DNA of 64,000 bases from Halomonas litopenaei (GTDB taxonomy: Bacteria; Pseudomonadota; Gammaproteobacteria; Pseudomonadales; Halomonadaceae). Location of the stretch: positions 148,910 to 212,909 of the forward strand of contig NZ_JAEKJT010000009.1 in NCBI RefSeq assembly GCF_017303055.1. The letters run 5' to 3'. Positions 32,974 to 49,979 of this stretch are shown piece after piece (position 1 is the first letter of the stretch; each line of letters begins with the position of its first letter). The position numbers and the translations under genes are program-made. The notes beneath the pieces are model-generated. The model worked only from the letters and a program-made list of their open reading frames with translations, was not told the origin of the DNA and searched no databases.

Positions 32974-33444
32974 TTAGAAGCGGTAGTGAGAGAAGGCCTT
33001 GTTGGCTTCTGCCATGCGATGCACGTCTTCACGCTTCTTGACTGCCGAACCCTTGCCTTCGGCTGCATCCAGCATTTCGCCAGCCAGACGCTGCACCATG
33101 GTCTTCTCGCCACGACGGCGAGCGGCGTCCACCAGCCAGCGCATGGCAAGCGCCTGGCGGCGGGACGGACGGACTTCGACCGGCACCTGATAGGTCGCAC
33201 CGCCAACGCGGCGAGACTTCACCTCGACCATCGGCTGGATCGTTTCCAGCGCCTTGTCGAAGATCTCCAGCGGCTCTTCATTGGAACGCTCGGCAACCCT
33301 GTCCAGCGCACCATAGACGATACGCTCAGCTACGGACTTCTTGCCGCTGATCATCAGGTGGTTCATGAACTTGGCCAGACGCTCGGATCCGAACTTAGGA
33401 TCCGGCAGAATCTCGCGCTTGGCCGCAACTCTTCTTCTAGGCAT
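32974..33444 (-). CDS. rpsG: 30S ribosomal protein S7
   Basis: Primary 16S-binding head protein and, in E. coli, repressor of the str operon. 156 residues: [44 protein letters not shown] and a C-terminal helix to SHYRF. The 110-base gap to rpsL is where the S7 target usually lies. Confidence 0.98.
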   Translation of the reverse strand: MPRRRVAAKREILPDPKFGSERLAKFMNHLMISGKKSVAERIVYGALDRVAERSNEEPLEIFDKALETIQPMVEVKSRRVGGATYQVPVEVRPSRRQALAMRWLVDAARRRGEKTMVQRLAGEMLDAAEGKGSAVKKREDVHRMAEANKAFSHYRF

Positions 33445-33554
33445 GATAAGCCCTCGGTTGAAGGGTCCTTCAGGTAAACCCGAGACACGCGATAGGCGGC
33501 TCGACCTTACTCTTATCAGACCGGGTCAATCTGGTAATGGAAGCGACGTAGCCC

Positions 33555-33929
33555 TTAGGACTTCGGACGCTTGGTACCGTACTTGGAACGGCCCTGCTTA
33601 CGGTTCTGAACACCGGAGGTGTCGAGAGCGCCGCGAACGGTGTGATAACGCACACCCGGAAGGTCCTTTACTCGACCGCCACGGATCAGGACCACAGAGT
33701 GCTCCTGCAGGTTGTGGCCTTCACCGCCGATGTAAGAGGACACCTCGTAGCCGTTGGTCAGGCGCACACGGCAGACCTTCCGCAGTGCGGAGTTCGGCTT
33801 CTTCGGGGTGGTGGTGTAGACGCGGGTACAGACGCCGCGCTTCTGCGGGCAGGCCTGAAGCGCAGGCACGTCGGTCTTCGCGGCCTGGCGCTTGCGCGGC
33901 TTGCGCACGAGCTGATTAATCGTTGCCAT
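33555..33929 (-). CDS. rpsL: 30S ribosomal protein S12
   Basis: Decoding-centre protein, 124 residues. The loops [13 protein letters not shown] and [14 protein letters not shown] carry the lysines (equivalents of E. coli Lys42 and Lys87) whose changes give streptomycin resistance; here they are wild type. It heads the str operon behind its own promoter. Confidence 0.98.
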   Translation of the reverse strand: MATINQLVRKPRKRQAAKTDVPALQACPQKRGVCTRVYTTTPKKPNSALRKVCRVRLTNGYEVSSYIGGEGHNLQEHSVVLIRGGRVKDLPGVRYHTVRGALDTSGVQNRKQGRSKYGTKRPKS

Positions 33930-34010
33930 AGCTGTTAGCTGACTCCAATGGGTTGCCTAAGCCTTTTCACAGTGGCGCGGATACACCCACCCCACTGTTA
34001 AAGGCTGCGC

Positions 34011-34040
34011 ATTCTACTGGCTGATGCCAAGGCGCGTCAA
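34011..34040 (-). promoter_or_regulatory. Promoter of the str operon (rpsL)
   Basis: Minus strand: TTGACG (34035-34040), an 18-base spacer and TAGAAT (34011-34016), about 82 bases before the rpsL ATG. The -35 box directly adjoins the hairpin after rpoC. Confidence 0.82.
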
Positions 34041-34065
34041 GCCCGGAGCCGCAAAGGCTCCAGGC
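34041..34065 (-). terminator. Hairpin after rpoC
   Basis: GCCTGGAGCC-TTTGC-GGCTCCGGGC (minus strand; one G-U pair), 11 bases after the rpoC stop. There is no proper T-run, so termination may be partial and some transcription may continue into rpsL. Confidence 0.6.
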
Positions 34066-34076
34066 TTATGCCGACA

Positions 34077-38294
<4,218 letters not shown>

Positions 38295-38324
38295 TAGGTC
38301 GGCTCCGTTGCGGAGTTGTCATGG

Positions 38325-38344
38325 GCGGGGGCTTGCGCCCCCGC
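38325..38344. other. Hairpin in the rpoB-rpoC spacer
   Basis: GCGGGGGC-TTGC-GCCCCCGC, a perfect 8-bp stem with no T-run. It could stabilise or process the message between the two polymerase genes; a terminator is unlikely here. Confidence 0.6.
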
Positions 38345-38379
38345 GGACCGTCATTCATTGAAGCGCCTTTCGGGCCGCC

Positions 38380-42459
<4,080 letters not shown>

Positions 42460-42622
42460 CTGTATTCCCCAGCTTGTTCACCATGGGTGACCGATGCGTG
42501 TCGGCGCCACCCGACGGACGGTCTCCGTCAGGCGCTGACGGCAAGTCCTCGGAATGAGTGACTCGCCGTCGGAATTCTGCAAGCTACATGACCGATGTTG
42601 GACAGGCAGCTAGTGACAACAG
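42460..42622 (-). other. rpoB 5' spacer
   Basis: 163 bases between the attenuator hairpin and the rpoB ATG. It holds several short inverted repeats but no frame. In E. coli this space carries an RNase III site; I see no sequence proof for that here. Confidence 0.4.
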
Positions 42623-42656
42623 AAAAAGGCCGGTAGCGGGCGTCCCGCCACCAGCC
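42623..42656 (-). terminator. Attenuator-type terminator between rplL and rpoB
   Basis: Minus strand: GGCTGGTGGCGGG, loop ACG, CCCGCTACCGGCC and five T. All 13 positions pair (two G-U). It has the full shape of an intrinsic terminator, 40 bases after rplL. In E. coli a partial terminator at this place lets only a fraction of transcripts enter rpoBC; the same role is likely. Confidence 0.88.
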
Positions 42657-42696
42657 GTGGAAGCTTACGCAGCGCGTGAAGCCATGGGCACAAGGA

Positions 42697-43071
42697 TTAC
42701 TTGAGCTCCACGGAAGCGCCGGCTTCTTCCAACTTCTTCTTGGCTTCTTCTGCGTCGTCTTTGCTCATCGCTTCCTTGATGGTCGCCGGAGCACCGTCGA
42801 CGGCGCCCTTGGCTTCCTTCAGGCCAAGACCAGTGATCTCGCGGACGGCCTTGATGACGTTCACTTTCTTGTCGCCAGCAGAGGTCAGCACCAGGTCGAA
42901 CTCGGTCTGCTCTTCGGCAGCACCGGCGTCGCCGCCAGCACCCGGGCCAGCCACAACAGCGGCGGCAGCGCTAACGCCGAACTTCTCTTCCATCGCTTCG
43001 ATCAGCTCGACAACTTCCATCACGGACATGTCGGAGACGGCGTTGATGATATCTTCTTTGGTCAGTGCCAT
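42697..43071 (-). CDS. rplL: 50S ribosomal protein L7/L12
   Basis: Stalk protein that recruits translational GTPases. 124 residues: N-terminal dimerisation helix ([22 protein letters not shown]), an Ala/Gly-rich hinge ([20 protein letters not shown]) and the C-terminal globular domain ending [10 protein letters not shown]. It lies 74 bases after rplJ. Confidence 0.98.
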   Translation of the reverse strand: MALTKEDIINAVSDMSVMEVVELIEAMEEKFGVSAAAAVVAGPGAGGDAGAAEEQTEFDLVLTSAGDKKVNVIKAVREITGLGLKEAKGAVDGAPATIKEAMSKDDAEEAKKKLEEAGASVELK

Positions 43072-43145
43072 TGTCTAGATTCCTAACTTTGCGGGCGTCC
43101 CGGTTTTCCGAGAACGCGTGGATCGTGGTCGGTCGACAGGGAGCC

Positions 43146-43649
43146 TTAAGCGGCTTCTTCCTGCTTCTGGTCGCGCAGCGCAGCGAGGGTACGAACCAGC
43201 TTGCCGGCAGAAGCTTCCTTCATGACGGACATCAGCTTGGCGATCGCCTCATCGTACGTCGGCAGAGTTGCCAGACGGTCGATATCGCTTGCCGGGATCA
43301 GCTCACCTTCATAGGCCAGCGCCTTGACTTCGAAGTTCTTCTCATCCTTAGCGAACTCCTTGAACAGACGGGCGGCAGCGCCCGGGTGCTCATTGGAGAA
43401 GGCCAGCATGGTCGGACCTACGAAAGACTCTGACAGGCACTCCCAGGGAGTACCGGCCAGGGCGCGGCGTGCCAGGGTGTTACGCACAACGCGCACCTGG
43501 ACGCCATTCTCGCGAGCCTGCTTGCGCAGTTCGGTCATCTTGTGGACCGCGACGCCGCGAGAGTCGGCAACTACGACGGAGAGTGCATCCTTGGCGACTT
43601 CACTGACCTCGGCAACAATTGCCTTCTTGCCTTCGAGTGCTAGTGCCAC
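43146..43649 (-). CDS. rplJ: 50S ribosomal protein L10
   Basis: Base of the L7/L12 stalk; in E. coli the L10-L12 complex represses this operon. 167 residues from the GTG at 43649 ([21 protein letters not shown]), with AAGGAG eight bases upstream. The C-terminal helix binds L12 dimers. The frame beyond the GTG lacks homology and overlaps the leader. Confidence 0.97.
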   Translation of the reverse strand: MALALEGKKAIVAEVSEVAKDALSVVVADSRGVAVHKMTELRKQARENGVQVRVVRNTLARRALAGTPWECLSESFVGPTMLAFSNEHPGAAARLFKEFAKDEKNFEVKALAYEGELIPASDIDRLATLPTYDEAIAKLMSVMKEASAGKLVRTLAALRDQKQEEAA

Positions 43650-43911
43650 TGTGATCACTCCTTCGTGCCGGAACCCGAGGGCTCCGGTGGTTACCATCTC
43701 CCCTTCTCGATAACTCAAAGAAGAGGGGCTTCTTGGATGGTGCTCACCAGATGCCTGGCGGCAACACCATCTGCGCAGGTGCCCTGAGGGCGATTAAGCC
43801 GCGTTCAACCCGAGGGTCAGACGGCGGCGCCTGCGGTCTTTGACGGTGCCCCGCCGGCCGGGTGATTCACCCGGCACGGGGACCGCAAAGTGTCTTGCCT
43901 GTTGTGTCGCA
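43650..43911 (-). promoter_or_regulatory. rplJ leader, candidate L10-type regulatory RNA
   Basis: 262 bases between rplA and rplJ without a gene. It contains segments such as CACCTGCGCAGATGGTGTTG and GCCGCCAGGC that resemble the conserved kink-turn part of the Rfam L10 leader, bound by L10(L12)4 in E. coli and Pseudomonas. A hairpin GCCGGGTGA/TCACCCGGC at 43857-43875 just after rplA may terminate or process the upstream message. Recognition is by eye only. Confidence 0.6.
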
Positions 43912-44604
43912 TCACACCAGCGCGGAGTGATCGACAGTCAGACCCGGGCCCATGGTAGTGGACAGGGTCATCTTCTTGAAGTACACGCCCTTGGAAGTGC
44001 TCGGCTTGAGCTTCTTCAGGTCGGCGATCAGCGCATCCAGGTTGCCCTTGATGGCGTCGGCGTCGAAGTCGACCTTGCCCAGGGTAGCGTGGATGATGCC
44101 GTTCTTGTCGGTACGGAAGCGCACCTGACCGGCCTTGGCGTTCTTGACGGCGGTAGCAACGTCAGGAGTCACAGTACCGACCTTGGGGTTCGGCATCAGG
44201 CCGCGCGGACCCAGGATCTGACCCAGCTGACCGACCACACGCATGGCGTCAGGAGAAGCGATGACCACGTCGAAGTCGAGCTGGCCTTTCTTGACCTGCT
44301 CGGCCAGGTCGTCCATACCGACGATGTCGGCACCGGCTTCCTTGGCGGCTTCTTCGTTGGCACCCTGGGTAAAGACGGCAACGCGCACGTCCTTGCCAGT
44401 ACCGTTAGGCATCACGGTTGCACCGCGAACCACCTGGTCAGATTTACGCGGATCAACACCCAGGTTGATAGCGACGTCCAGGGATTCCTTGAACTTGACG
44501 GTGGACAGCTCGGAGAGCAGTGCCACGGCCTCGTCGACAGAGTAAGCCTTGTTGGCGTCAACCTTGTCGCGAATCTGCTTTGCGCGCTTGGTAAGCTTAG
44601 CCAT
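43912..44604 (-). CDS. rplA: 50S ribosomal protein L1
   Basis: L1-stalk protein and repressor of the rplKA operon in E. coli. 230 residues: [38 protein letters not shown] and [25 protein letters not shown]. It lies two bases after rplK. Confidence 0.98.
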   Translation of the reverse strand: MAKLTKRAKQIRDKVDANKAYSVDEAVALLSELSTVKFKESLDVAINLGVDPRKSDQVVRGATVMPNGTGKDVRVAVFTQGANEEAAKEAGADIVGMDDLAEQVKKGQLDFDVVIASPDAMRVVGQLGQILGPRGLMPNPKVGTVTPDVATAVKNAKAGQVRFRTDKNGIIHATLGKVDFDADAIKGNLDALIADLKKLKPSTSKGVYFKKMTLSTTMGPGLTVDHSALV

Positions 44605-44606
44605 GA

Positions 44607-45038
44607 TCAGAGACCCTCCACGTTGAGGCCCATGCTACGGGCGCTACCAGCAATGGTACGCACCGCGGCGTCGAGATCAGCAGCCGTCAGGTCCGGCTCC
44701 TTGGTCTTGGCGATCTCTTCGAGCTGCTCACGGGTCACGGTACCGACCTTCTTCTTGTTCGGCTCGCCAGAGCCGGACTTGATGCCAGCAGCCTTCTTCA
44801 GCAGCACCGCAGCGGGCGGCGTCTTGGTGACGAAGGTGAAGCTGCGGTCGGAGTAGACGGTGATGACCACGGGAGTCGGGAGACCCGGCTCGATGTTCTG
44901 CGTCTCAGCGTTGAACGCCTTACAGAACTCCATGATGTTGACACCGTGCTGACCCAGCGCGGGACCCACGGGGGGACTCGGATTGGCTTTACCGGCTGCA
45001 ACCTGCAGCTTGATGTAAGCCTGTACTTTCTTGGCCAT
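44607..45038 (-). CDS. rplK: 50S ribosomal protein L11
   Basis: GTPase-centre protein needed for RelA activation. 143 residues from the ATG at 45038: [38 protein letters not shown] with the proline-rich hinge, and [19 protein letters not shown]. The upstream frame is homology-free. Confidence 0.98.
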   Translation of the reverse strand: MAKKVQAYIKLQVAAGKANPSPPVGPALGQHGVNIMEFCKAFNAETQNIEPGLPTPVVITVYSDRSFTFVTKTPPAAVLLKKAAGIKSGSGEPNKKKVGTVTREQLEEIAKTKEPDLTAADLDAAVRTIAGSARSMGLNVEGL

Positions 45039-45178
45039 GATGGACTCCAGTTGGGTAATAGCGCCTTGCGGCTCCCCGGACAAAACGGCCGCCTGATTCC
45101 AGGCGACCCCTACTGACTACAGGCGGACAGCACACCGCGGCGGGCCTGCCTAGACAGACCCACCGCGCGCTGTTCGCC
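45039..45178 (-). promoter_or_regulatory. rplK leader with hairpins
   Basis: 140 bases between nusG and rplK. It contains a strong stem around GCGGTGGGTC/GGCCCGCCGC and, close to the start codon, GGGGAGCCGCAAGGCGCTATTACCC-like sequence (written here only as its ends GGGGAGCC and TTACCC). The latter resembles the L1-binding mimic of other rplKA leaders. L1 autoregulation is inferred. Confidence 0.45.
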
Positions 45179-45712
45179 TTACTCCTTCTCGACCTGGGAA
45201 AATTCCAGCTCGACCGGAGTCGCACGCCCGAAGATCAGCACACTGACCTGCAGACGGCTCTTGTCATAATTGACCTCTTCGACCACGCCATTGAAGTCGG
45301 CAAAGGGCCCGTCGATAACGCGGACAGACTGCCCAGGCTCGAACATGGTCTTGGGCCGCGGCTTTTCCGCACCATCTCTCACACGACTAAGGATGGCATC
45401 AGCTTCACGCTGAGTGATCGGCGCCGGCTTTTCCTTGGTACCGCCAATGAACCCCATGACTCGCGGAGTCTCATTGACCAGGTGCCAGGTCTCGTCAACC
45501 ATTTCCATCTCGACCAGGACGTAGCCGGGATAGAACTTGCGCTCACTCTTGCGGCGCTTGCCGTCGCGCATCTCGACGACTTCCTCGGTCGGCACCAGAA
45601 TCTCACCGAAGCGATCTTCCATGCCATGCATCTTCACACGCTCGATCAGCGAGCGCATGACGTGCTTCTCGAAGCCGGAGTAGGCGTGGACGACGTACCA
45701 ACGCTTGGACAT
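45179..45712 (-). CDS. nusG: Transcription antitermination protein NusG
   Basis: Elongation factor that binds the RNA polymerase clamp and, through its KOW domain, S10 or Rho. 177 residues: [50 protein letters not shown] and the KOW start [25 protein letters not shown]. It lies eight bases after secE. Confidence 0.98.
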   Translation of the reverse strand: MSKRWYVVHAYSGFEKHVMRSLIERVKMHGMEDRFGEILVPTEEVVEMRDGKRRKSERKFYPGYVLVEMEMVDETWHLVNETPRVMGFIGGTKEKPAPITQREADAILSRVRDGAEKPRPKTMFEPGQSVRVIDGPFADFNGVVEEVNYDKSRLQVSVLIFGRATPVELEFSQVEKE

Positions 45713-45720
45713 GAAGACTC

Positions 45721-46089
45721 CTAACCGATGACGCCGGACATCGCCCAGCTGAGCAGCGTGTCGATCAACCAGAGCAGCAGCCCGACTACCAGCACAGCCA
45801 CCAGCACAATGGCAGTGGTCTGAATGGTCTCAGGGCGCGTCGGCCAGACGACACGTTGAATTTCCTTTCTGGCGCTACGAGCAAGCTCGACCAGCTCACG
45901 CCCCTTGGTGGTCATCAGCGCCACCAGAGCGGCAACGACAGACAGGGCGACAACGCCCAGGACACGATACAGAAGCGGCTGGTCGGCAAAATAGGTGTTG
46001 CCGACAACGGCCAGCACCAGAAGAACGACGACAACCGCCCACTTGAGCCCGTCGTGGCGCGACTCCTGCACCTCGGCGTTATGCTTCAT
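45721..46089 (-). CDS. secE: Protein translocase subunit SecE
   Basis: Clamp of the SecYEG channel. 122 residues from the ATG at 46089, with three transmembrane helices (the longer gammaproteobacterial form) and the amphipathic [21 protein letters not shown] motif before the essential third helix. The upstream frame runs into tRNA-Trp and was trimmed. Confidence 0.97.
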   Translation of the reverse strand: MKHNAEVQESRHDGLKWAVVVVLLVLAVVGNTYFADQPLLYRVLGVVALSVVAALVALMTTKGRELVELARSARKEIQRVVWPTRPETIQTTAIVLVAVLVVGLLLWLIDTLLSWAMSGVIG

Positions 46090-46136
46090 GAAAACGAGAC
46101 TCCTCAGGGCGCGGCAATCGAAACACGAAAGTATAT

Positions 46137-46161
46137 AAAAAACTGCCAGCCTGGGGAAGAC

Positions 46162-46167
<6 letters not shown>
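46137..46167 (-). terminator. Terminator fused to the tRNA-Trp 3' end
   Basis: Minus strand: CTGCCAG, an 11-base loop, CTGGCAG and six T. The left arm is formed by the last six bases of the tRNA (…CTGCCA) plus one G, so stem and tRNA 3' end are mutually exclusive. secE begins only 47 bases further on. Confidence 0.85.
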
Positions 46168-46237
<70 letters not shown>

Positions 46238-46288
46238 GTACTCGATGCAAACCACCCTTTGCGGGCAGCCTCTGCAACAGCGGGCGCC

Positions 46289-46317
46289 ATGATAGCGAAG
46301 CAACGCTTGCCTGACAA
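46289..46317 (-). promoter_or_regulatory. Promoter of tRNA-Trp
   Basis: Minus strand: TTGTCA (46312-46317), a 17-base spacer and TATCAT (46289-46294). It lies 52 bases before the mature tRNA 5' end, after the terminator of the Tyr-Gly-Thr unit. Confidence 0.75.
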
Positions 46318-46351
46318 CCCCTACTCCACCCTGCAGACGCGATGGAGAAAG

Positions 46352-46376
46352 AAAAAGCGAGCCAAGGCTCGCTTTT
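46352..46376 (-). terminator. Terminator of the tRNA-Tyr/Gly/Thr unit
   Basis: Minus strand: AAAAGCGAGCC-TT-GGCTCGCTTTTTC, five bases after the tRNA-Thr CCA end. It separates the three-tRNA unit from tRNA-Trp. Confidence 0.9.
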
Positions 46377-46381
46377 CTATA

Positions 46382-46456
46382 TGGAGCTCATGGACGGATT
46401 TGAACCGTCGACCTCACCCTTACCAAGGGTGTGCTCTACCCCTGAGCTACATGAGC
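46382..46456 (-). tRNA. tRNA-Thr(GGT)
   Basis: 75 bases: acceptor GCTCATG/CATGAGC, D arm TAGCTCAGGGGTAGAGC, anticodon loop CTTGGTA (anticodon GGT), T loop GGTTCAAATCC and encoded CCA. Confidence 0.97.
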
Positions 46457-46495
46457 GCACTCTTTGGCGCAACACACACGGCACACGCCGAAATC

Positions 46496-46569
<74 letters not shown>

Positions 46570-46679
46570 ATCATGACCCAAGGCCATTCTTGCTGAAACA
46601 TGCTCATCGAACCCGACCAGCCTGGCAGCGTCCGACCGCCTGCTCCGTTTCGACCACCCAAGGGCAATCGAAAAAAACC

Positions 46680-46763
<84 letters not shown>

Positions 46764-46775
46764 AACTGGCGACGT

Positions 46776-46803
46776 ATTTTATCGCCTCACTCCAAGATGT
46801 CAA
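46776..46803 (-). promoter_or_regulatory. Promoter of the tRNA-Tyr/Gly/Thr unit
   Basis: Minus strand: perfect TTGACA (46798-46803), a 16-base spacer and TAAAAT (46776-46781), 13 bases before the tRNA-Tyr 5' end. A GC-rich stretch follows the -10 box, as in stringently controlled promoters. The rest of the roughly 320 bases up to coaX holds nothing I can name. Confidence 0.88.
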
Positions 46804-47083
46804 GTAGCTGTTTTAAAAAGAATCCGCTCCTCTAGACTCTTTTTCACCTTCTCGACACAGGACAGCGGCCTCGCCGCCTGCCTTGGAACGCGGCGCATTG
46901 TGTCAAAGCCCAACGAATAACGCAAGGCCCTCAACGCTTTTTTCGCTCGAACACCACATCCTTCTCGCCTGTTGGCGTGGGACAAAAGGACTCTCAACTT
47001 CCCCGAGCGGCTCCCCGACCTGGGCGGCAGCCGCCCCACCCATCGTCGCTGAGCACACCAGGGGCCCGCGGCTCCCGGCCTTG

Positions 47084-47923
47084 TCACAGCAGCATCGAGA
47101 AGGCTAATCCGGCACGAATCTTTTCCAGCGCCACTGGTGCAGGCGGCACTGGGGCGCCAGCCATCTTGCCAGCACGCTCTGCTGCGGTGAGCGGAAAGCA
47201 CGCCTCGAGTCCCGCATAGACCATATCTGGCCAAATGGCGTGGGGCACCTGGATACCCCTTGAGACGACTCGGGCATCCCCTCCCGTGACCAGCATCGGC
47301 AGGGCAACCCCTTCGCGATCGCACACTTCACTGTAAATCCGGTTGACGGCACTCACAGCCGCCATATAAATCCCGTGATTCACGGCCTCCACTGTGCGCC
47401 GGCCTGGCGCCAGCAGCTCGTCCGCCTCGCTGTCCGGATCGATGGCCACGTTACGTGTGCCGAGTTTCAGGCTTTCCTTCATGAGACGAAGCCCAGGGAG
47501 TATATAGCCCCCAAGATGACGCCCCCCAGGCAGCACGAAATCCACCGTGATGGCACTACCACAGTCCACCGTGCAGCTGGCTCCCGCCAGTTGATAACCG
47601 GCCAGGACCCCCATCCAGCGATCCACGCCCAATCGTCCAGGTTCGTGGTAGCCGTTGGTGACCCCAAGAGCCTCACGACAGGAACGTGCCACGTGGACGG
47701 AGCGAACCCTGTCTTTCAGCAACGATTCCGTCTGGGCCAGCACCGAACGACGCGCCACGCTGGAAATCCGCACGGTCTCGACCACGTCGAGATCCGGGAT
47801 GTCCGCTCCAGGCTTCCACTCCTCCCGGGTCCATACCGCACCGCGCGAGCGTATCTCGCTGCTATCAGCATCCTTGAGGCGCCATTTGGACAGAGTATTG
47901 CCGATATCCAGGTCAAGAATCAT
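47084..47923 (-). CDS. coaX: Type III pantothenate kinase CoaX
   Basis: First enzyme of coenzyme A synthesis, phosphorylating pantothenate; the type III form is not feedback-inhibited by CoA. 279 residues of the ASKHA fold: ILDLDIGNTLSKWRL (phosphate 1), HEPGRLGVDRWMGVLAGYQ, TVDCGSAITVDFV (phosphate 2) and LVTGGDARV (adenosine). Its ATG overlaps the birA stop (ATGA), so the two are coupled, as in pseudomonads. Confidence 0.93.
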   Translation of the reverse strand: MILDLDIGNTLSKWRLKDADSSEIRSRGAVWTREEWKPGADIPDLDVVETVRISSVARRSVLAQTESLLKDRVRSVHVARSCREALGVTNGYHEPGRLGVDRWMGVLAGYQLAGASCTVDCGSAITVDFVLPGGRHLGGYILPGLRLMKESLKLGTRNVAIDPDSEADELLAPGRRTVEAVNHGIYMAAVSAVNRIYSEVCDREGVALPMLVTGGDARVVSRGIQVPHAIWPDMVYAGLEACFPLTAAERAGKMAGAPVPPAPVALEKIRAGLAFSMLL

Positions 47924-48903
47924 GGGCGCGCTCGCACGCTGATCTCTCCTCCGACAAGGCGCTCATCCTGCTCATCCTTGCGCACCCAGAGATTGCCGTT
48001 GTCATCCACTTCTCCCGCCCGGGCGAGCTCCCGGCGCTCGCCCCTGATGATCTCGATATCCCAGCCAGCAAAGGCGTGGCGCGCGTTCCACTCGTCTTTC
48101 CAGGCCGCAAACCCGTTCTCCTCAAAGCCTGCCAGCATGGTCAACAAGCCGTCCAGCAGCTCTGCCGCCATGACGTTGCGGGAAAGCCCTGGCGCCTGAT
48201 CATGTACACAGGCGACCGGCTGATCGATGCGCGCCCGGAAGCTATCAGGCAGATCCACGTTGATTCCCATCCCCAGCACTACCTCACAGGGGCCCGCGGC
48301 ATCTCCGCTCATTTCCACCAGGATGCCGGCCAACTTGCCAAAGCCACCCTGGCCATCGGGAAGCAGTACGTCATTCGGCCATTTCAAGGCGGGATTCAAG
48401 CCGTGGCGCTCCAGCATCTGGGCCAGCACCACGCCGATCGCCAGACTGAGCCCTTCCAGCGCCGCAACGCCGGCGTCAAAGCGCCAGCCCACGGAACACA
48501 TCAGGGTACGCCCCCAGGGGGTCGTCCAGATCCGGCCACGTCGTCCGCGCCCCGCAGACTGCTGCTCGACCAGGCAAGCCTCGCCATGTCCAGCCCCCTG
48601 ACGAAAGCGCTCGCGCAGAAACTCGTTACTGGATGGAAGAGTGTCTTCCACGAACAGGCGAGCGAGGTGCTGACGCGAGTCACGGGACAGCGCCGCCACC
48701 ACCGCCGGCCCTTCAAGCAGTTCCAACGGCTCTGCCAGGCGATACCCCTGCCCTTTCACCGCTTGCATGGGAATGCCAAGATCCTCGAGCTTGCGCAGCT
48801 GCTTCCACACCGCCGCTCGGGACACCCCCAGCTTCTCGCCCAGCTGCTGTCCAGAGTGAAACTCGCCATCACTCAACAGCCGGATCAGCTCACCAATGGT
48901 CAT
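47920..48903 (-). CDS. birA: Biotin operon repressor and biotin-protein ligase BirA
   Basis: Attaches biotin to the acetyl-CoA carboxylase carrier protein and represses biotin genes. 327 residues: N-terminal winged helix (HSGQQLGEKLGVSRAAVWKQLRKLEDLG), the adenylate-binding loop AGRGRRGRIW, LKWPNDVL, GKLAGILVEM and LGMGINVDL, and a C-terminal SH3-like domain. The helix-turn-helix makes this the bifunctional class. The 246-base space upstream to the GntR gene shows no other gene. Confidence 0.95.
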   Translation of the reverse strand: MTIGELIRLLSDGEFHSGQQLGEKLGVSRAAVWKQLRKLEDLGIPMQAVKGQGYRLAEPLELLEGPAVVAALSRDSRQHLARLFVEDTLPSSNEFLRERFRQGAGHGEACLVEQQSAGRGRRGRIWTTPWGRTLMCSVGWRFDAGVAALEGLSLAIGVVLAQMLERHGLNPALKWPNDVLLPDGQGGFGKLAGILVEMSGDAAGPCEVVLGMGINVDLPDSFRARIDQPVACVHDQAPGLSRNVMAAELLDGLLTMLAGFEENGFAAWKDEWNARHAFAGWDIEIIRGERRELARAGEVDDNGNLWVRKDEQDERLVGGEISVRARP

Positions 48904-49149
48904 TCCTCGCCCCTTACGCGGGAAAAGGGCATAGTCTATCGAAAGACAGCTTGCGCCGGAAATGCGCGCGCATTCCGGCTCACGCTTGAGCAGACGCGGC
49001 TCTCGGTCGCCTTCCTAGGATAATCGCCATTCAGAACCCTGCGACGCCGGCCCCGGATGCGTTAATCGCCCCAGGCTGGGAGGTGAATGCCCCAGTGGGC
49101 GCGGCGCCACCGTCACCCCGTCGACGCAGGCTCGACAACCTGTGAGGGC

Positions 49150-49830
49150 TCAGGCAGAGAGGGCGTCGACGCTTTGGCGGGTTGCCGCGATCAAGTGGGT
49201 AAACGCAGCCCGCGCCGCCGGCTCGTCCCGTTGCTGCATGGCCTCCAGCAGGGCTTCATGAAACGGAAAACCGGCATCGAATATCCGGAGTCGATCTTCC
49301 GGTGAGTCCCAGGACAGATACAGTTCGTCATGCATCATCTGGATCAATCCCACCAGTACACGATTGCCGCAGGCGTGGTAGATGGCCAGGTGAAAGGCGG
49401 CGTCGGCCTCGCTCACCCCCAGAAAGTCCTCCTTTTCCCTGGCGCGACGGTAATCGTCCAGATGGCTGGCCATGGCGTCGAGCTGATGATCGGCGGCGTG
49501 GCGTATCGCCAGCACGATCGCCTGGACCTCAAGCGCCTCGCGGACCTCGAGCATCTCGATCAAGTGGGCCTTGGCGTCCTTGATCCCGAGACTCGCCAGC
49601 AACTGGAAGGTGCGCTGCTCGCTGACAAACAGGCCCTTGCCATTGACGATGTCGATGATGCCTTCCGCCTCCAGCTTCTTGAGTCCCTCTCTCAGGGTCG
49701 AGCGACCTACCTCAAGCCGCTCCATCCACTCTCCCATCGAGGGTAGCTGTGTCCCCGGCGCCAGCTCCTTAGCGGCGATGTAGGCGCTGATCTCTCCTGC
49801 GACGGTGTCTGACAAATAAAGTCGTTTCAT
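49150..49830 (-). CDS. GntR/FadR-family transcriptional regulator
   Basis: 226 residues from the ATG at 49830: N-terminal winged helix (LPSMGEWMERLEVGRSTLREGLKKLEAEGII) and a C-terminal helical FCD ligand-binding domain with the metal-binding Asp/His pattern (EADAAFHLAIYHACGN; FHEALLEAMQQRD). Divergent from the PLP enzyme and transporter genes, with an inverted repeat in between, so it is probably their repressor. The ligand is unknown; a sulphur amino acid or related carboxylate would fit the neighbours. Confidence 0.85.
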   Translation of the reverse strand: MKRLYLSDTVAGEISAYIAAKELAPGTQLPSMGEWMERLEVGRSTLREGLKKLEAEGIIDIVNGKGLFVSEQRTFQLLASLGIKDAKAHLIEMLEVREALEVQAIVLAIRHAADHQLDAMASHLDDYRRAREKEDFLGVSEADAAFHLAIYHACGNRVLVGLIQMMHDELYLSWDSPEDRLRIFDAGFPFHEALLEAMQQRDEPAARAAFTHLIAATRQSVDALSA

Positions 49831-49933
49831 ACAGTTGGGGTCCACTATCGGAAGAGGCCGGCGAGTCCTTTCGACGTTAGCCGTAAACCCCTTCTGGATC
49901 AATTGTCGCCTGCGGACCCCCGTGCTAGCTTAC

Positions 49934-49952
49934 CTATCAGACAGGCTGATAG
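49934..49952 (+). promoter_or_regulatory. Operator-like inverted repeat in the GntR/PLP-gene spacer
   Basis: CTATCAG-ACAGG-CTGATAG, a perfect 7-5-7 palindrome, 28 bases before the PLP-enzyme ATG. A possible promoter (TTGTCG, 17 bases, TAGCTT) lies just upstream, so a bound protein would block transcription start. The divergent FadR-type regulator is the obvious candidate. Confidence 0.65.
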
Positions 49953-49979
49953 CCTTTTCCACTTTACCGAGGATGCGCC

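Noticed and set aside
48904..49149. Possible small gene between birA and the GntR gene
   Set aside because: Frames on both strands are short, overlap the neighbours and lack start signals.
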